In this document: piece after piece, positions 5,393 to 6,427 of the stretch
Numbering within the stretch: position 1 is the first letter of the stretch
Layout of the letters: each line of letters begins with the position of its first letter
DNA from: Acetobacteraceae bacterium
Lineage (GTDB): Bacteria > Pseudomonadota > Alphaproteobacteria > Acetobacterales > Acetobacteraceae
Assembly: GCA_030039695.1 (NCBI GenBank)
Contig: JASHVB010000849.1
Location: forward strand, 1 to 6,427
Direction of reading: 5' to 3'
Length of the DNA stretch: 6,427 nt
The notes under the pieces: model-generated
Databases searched by the model: none
Told to the model about the DNA's origin: nothing
Seen by the model: the letters and a program-made list of their open reading frames with translations, nothing else
Made by a program: the position numbers and the translations under genes

Positions 5393-6147
5393 GCGCCTTC
5401 CTCTACTCCGGCGCGGCCGTGGCGCACCAGGATGGGGCCAAAATCTTGGTCCTGGCGCAACCGCAGCACGCCTTCGCGGGCCATTTCCAAACTGGCGATC
5501 AGCGTGCTGGCGAAGGCGGCCCGGTGCTCCATAGGGCCGGCCAGGTTCTCCGGCAGGTAAAGCTCCAGCGTGCTCCAGTCGGGCAAACTGCCGAGCAAGC
5601 GTCCGAGGCGGCGTAGCGCGTCCTGCACCGTCCACAGACTGAGGGGCCGCGGCTGATAGCGACGCGAGCGGGTGCCGCGCCGCACCGCGGTCAGATAGGC
5701 GCGCACGAGCGACGCGAGGTCCAAAGCGAGGCGCGAGCGGTCGATCTCGGTATGATCCTCGGGCGCGCCGCGCGGGAACACGTCCTGGCCGAGCTGCGGT
5801 TGCTCCGCCAGCCAGGCCGCCGCGGCGCGGATCGCTGAGAGATCATGCAGGCGGATGGCGAGCGCTGCAGCGGCTTCCTCGCCGTCTTCCGCGCCAAGCG
5901 CATCGGGCGGCAGCAGCAGACGCGATTTCAGCCAGGCGAGCCAGGCGGCCATCACCAGCCAGTCCGCTGCCAGCTCAAGGCGGATGCGGCGCGCGCCTTC
6001 GATCACCGCAAGGTATTGCTCGACCAGAGCGAGGATGGAGATTTTCGCCAAGTCCACCTTCTGCGACCGGGCGAGATCAAGCAACAGGTCGAGCGGCCCC
6101 TCGAACCCTTCCAGCCGCAGGACGAGAGATTCCGGCGAATCAGACAT
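5389..6147 (-). CDS. scpA: Segregation and condensation protein ScpA (kleisin)
   Basis: ScpA is the kleisin that bridges the two heads of the SMC dimer and binds ScpB, working in chromosome compaction and segregation. At 252 aa it has family length. The N-terminal domain carries the hallmark LEGFEGPLDLLLDLARSQKV (12-31), then VDLAKISILALVEQYL (31-46) and the helix DWLVMAAWLAWLKSRLLLP (62-80), which contact the SMC coiled-coil neck. The middle (85-165) is the helical linker that holds the ScpB-binding region. The C-terminal winged helix (about 165-240, WSTLELYLPENL then AFASTLIASLEMAREG) docks on the other SMC head. The start at 6147 overlaps the preceding protease gene by 8 nt (ATGTCTGA). I see no strong Shine-Dalgarno before it, so translational coupling is likely. 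Its own stop overlaps scpB as ATGA. Confidence 0.96.
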   Translation of the reverse strand: MSDSPESLVLRLEGFEGPLDLLLDLARSQKVDLAKISILALVEQYLAVIEGARRIRLELAADWLVMAAWLAWLKSRLLLPPDALGAEDGEEAAAALAIRLHDLSAIRAAAAWLAEQPQLGQDVFPRGAPEDHTEIDRSRLALDLASLVRAYLTAVRRGTRSRRYQPRPLSLWTVQDALRRLGRLLGSLPDWSTLELYLPENLAGPMEHRAAFASTLIASLEMAREGVLRLRQDQDFGPILVRHGRAGVEEGA

Positions 6148-6427
6148 GCACCACGCCGCTGTTCAGGCTGTGCCCGGTCAGATGGAACAGCAGGTTCAGG
6201 GCCCAGGGAATGACGGCCTGCAGCGTGTCGCGGAATGGGTCGAAGTCGATGCCGAATTCGCCGAGCAAGGGGGGCAGCAGGAACACCAAGAGGACCACCA
6301 GGAGGATGCCGAGGCGCTCGAGGCGCGCCCAACGGCGGGCGAGTTCCAGTGGCAGCAGGCCAACAGCAATGCGTCCGCCGTCCAGCGGCGGGATCGGCAG
6401 CAGGTTGAACAAGCCGAGGACAAGATT
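6140..6427 (-). CDS. M50 family site-2-type membrane protease, C-terminal part
   Basis: The last 95 codons of an intramembrane zinc metalloprotease; the N-terminus, including the HExxH zinc motif, lies beyond the right window edge. The visible part begins in the conserved segment NLVLGLFNLLPIPPLDGG (residues 1-18 of the fragment). Asp16 of PPLDGG is the third zinc ligand in the M50 family. A hydrophobic helix follows (about 37-56, ERLGILLVVLLVFLLPPLLG), then an amphipathic stretch (about 66-80). The short end, without PDZ domain or long tail, fits the small site-2 protease subgroup (the YwhC/Rip3-like type without PDZ) rather than RseP. These genes are often next to scpA, as here; the two overlap by 8 nt. 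Substrate cannot be deduced. Confidence 0.88.
   Translation of the reverse strand, partial: NLVLGLFNLLPIPPLDGGRIAVGLLPLELARRWARLERLGILLVVLLVFLLPPLLGEFGIDFDPFRDTLQAVIPWALNLLFHLTGHSLNSGVVHV

Noticed and set aside
5393..5635. N-terminal extension of scpB up to 5635
   Set aside because: The extension lies wholly inside scpA in another frame; the ATGA overlap with AGGAAGG upstream of 5392 explains the start.

Overview
The window is a GC-rich stretch (roughly two-thirds G+C by eye) from an alphaproteobacterium, most likely a member of the Rhodospirillales/Acetobacteraceae. That placement rests on gene order and protein style: a membrane M50 protease gene, scpA, scpB, a tat gene block and serS, all on one strand, is an arrangement I recall from alphaproteobacterial chromosomes. 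No database search was possible, so the assignment is an inference.

Layout on the minus strand, read from the right edge leftwards: the C-terminal end of an M50 site-2-type protease (6427-6140, cut by the window edge), scpA (6147-5389, 8-nt overlap with the protease gene), scpB (5392-4670, ATGA overlap with scpA), a 167-nt spacer that carries a palindromic MITE-like repeat (4525-4600), tatB (4502-3966), tatC (3948-3160), a 320-nt spacer with no convincing gene, and serS (2839-1565). A 419-nt GC-rich, hairpin-dense spacer (1146-1564) separates serS from a convergent plus-strand gene for an unknown two-helix membrane protein (570-1145). A small unknown gene (415-92, minus) is divergent from that one across a 154-nt spacer with nested inverted repeats.

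The core is housekeeping. ScpA (kleisin) and ScpB (winged-helix partner) form the SMC-associated condensin that organises and segregates the chromosome. TatB and TatC form the substrate receptor of the twin-arginine translocase, which exports folded proteins. SerRS charges tRNA-Ser. The tight overlaps imply one transcript for protease-scpA-scpB. The repeat-bearing spacer and the larger gap before serS make it uncertain whether tatBC and serS are co-transcribed with it.

The main oddities are: (i) no tatA beside tatBC, with a short palindromic repeat in the slot between scpB and tatB where tatA is often found; (ii) a telomere-like, G-quadruplex-capable tandem repeat inside the 5' part of scpB; (iii) a spacer after serS with four inverted repeats and a tandem G4 tract, which may be a dispersed element or a structured RNA; and (iv) two unrecognised genes at the left end. 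I see no clear evidence of a new multi-gene system.
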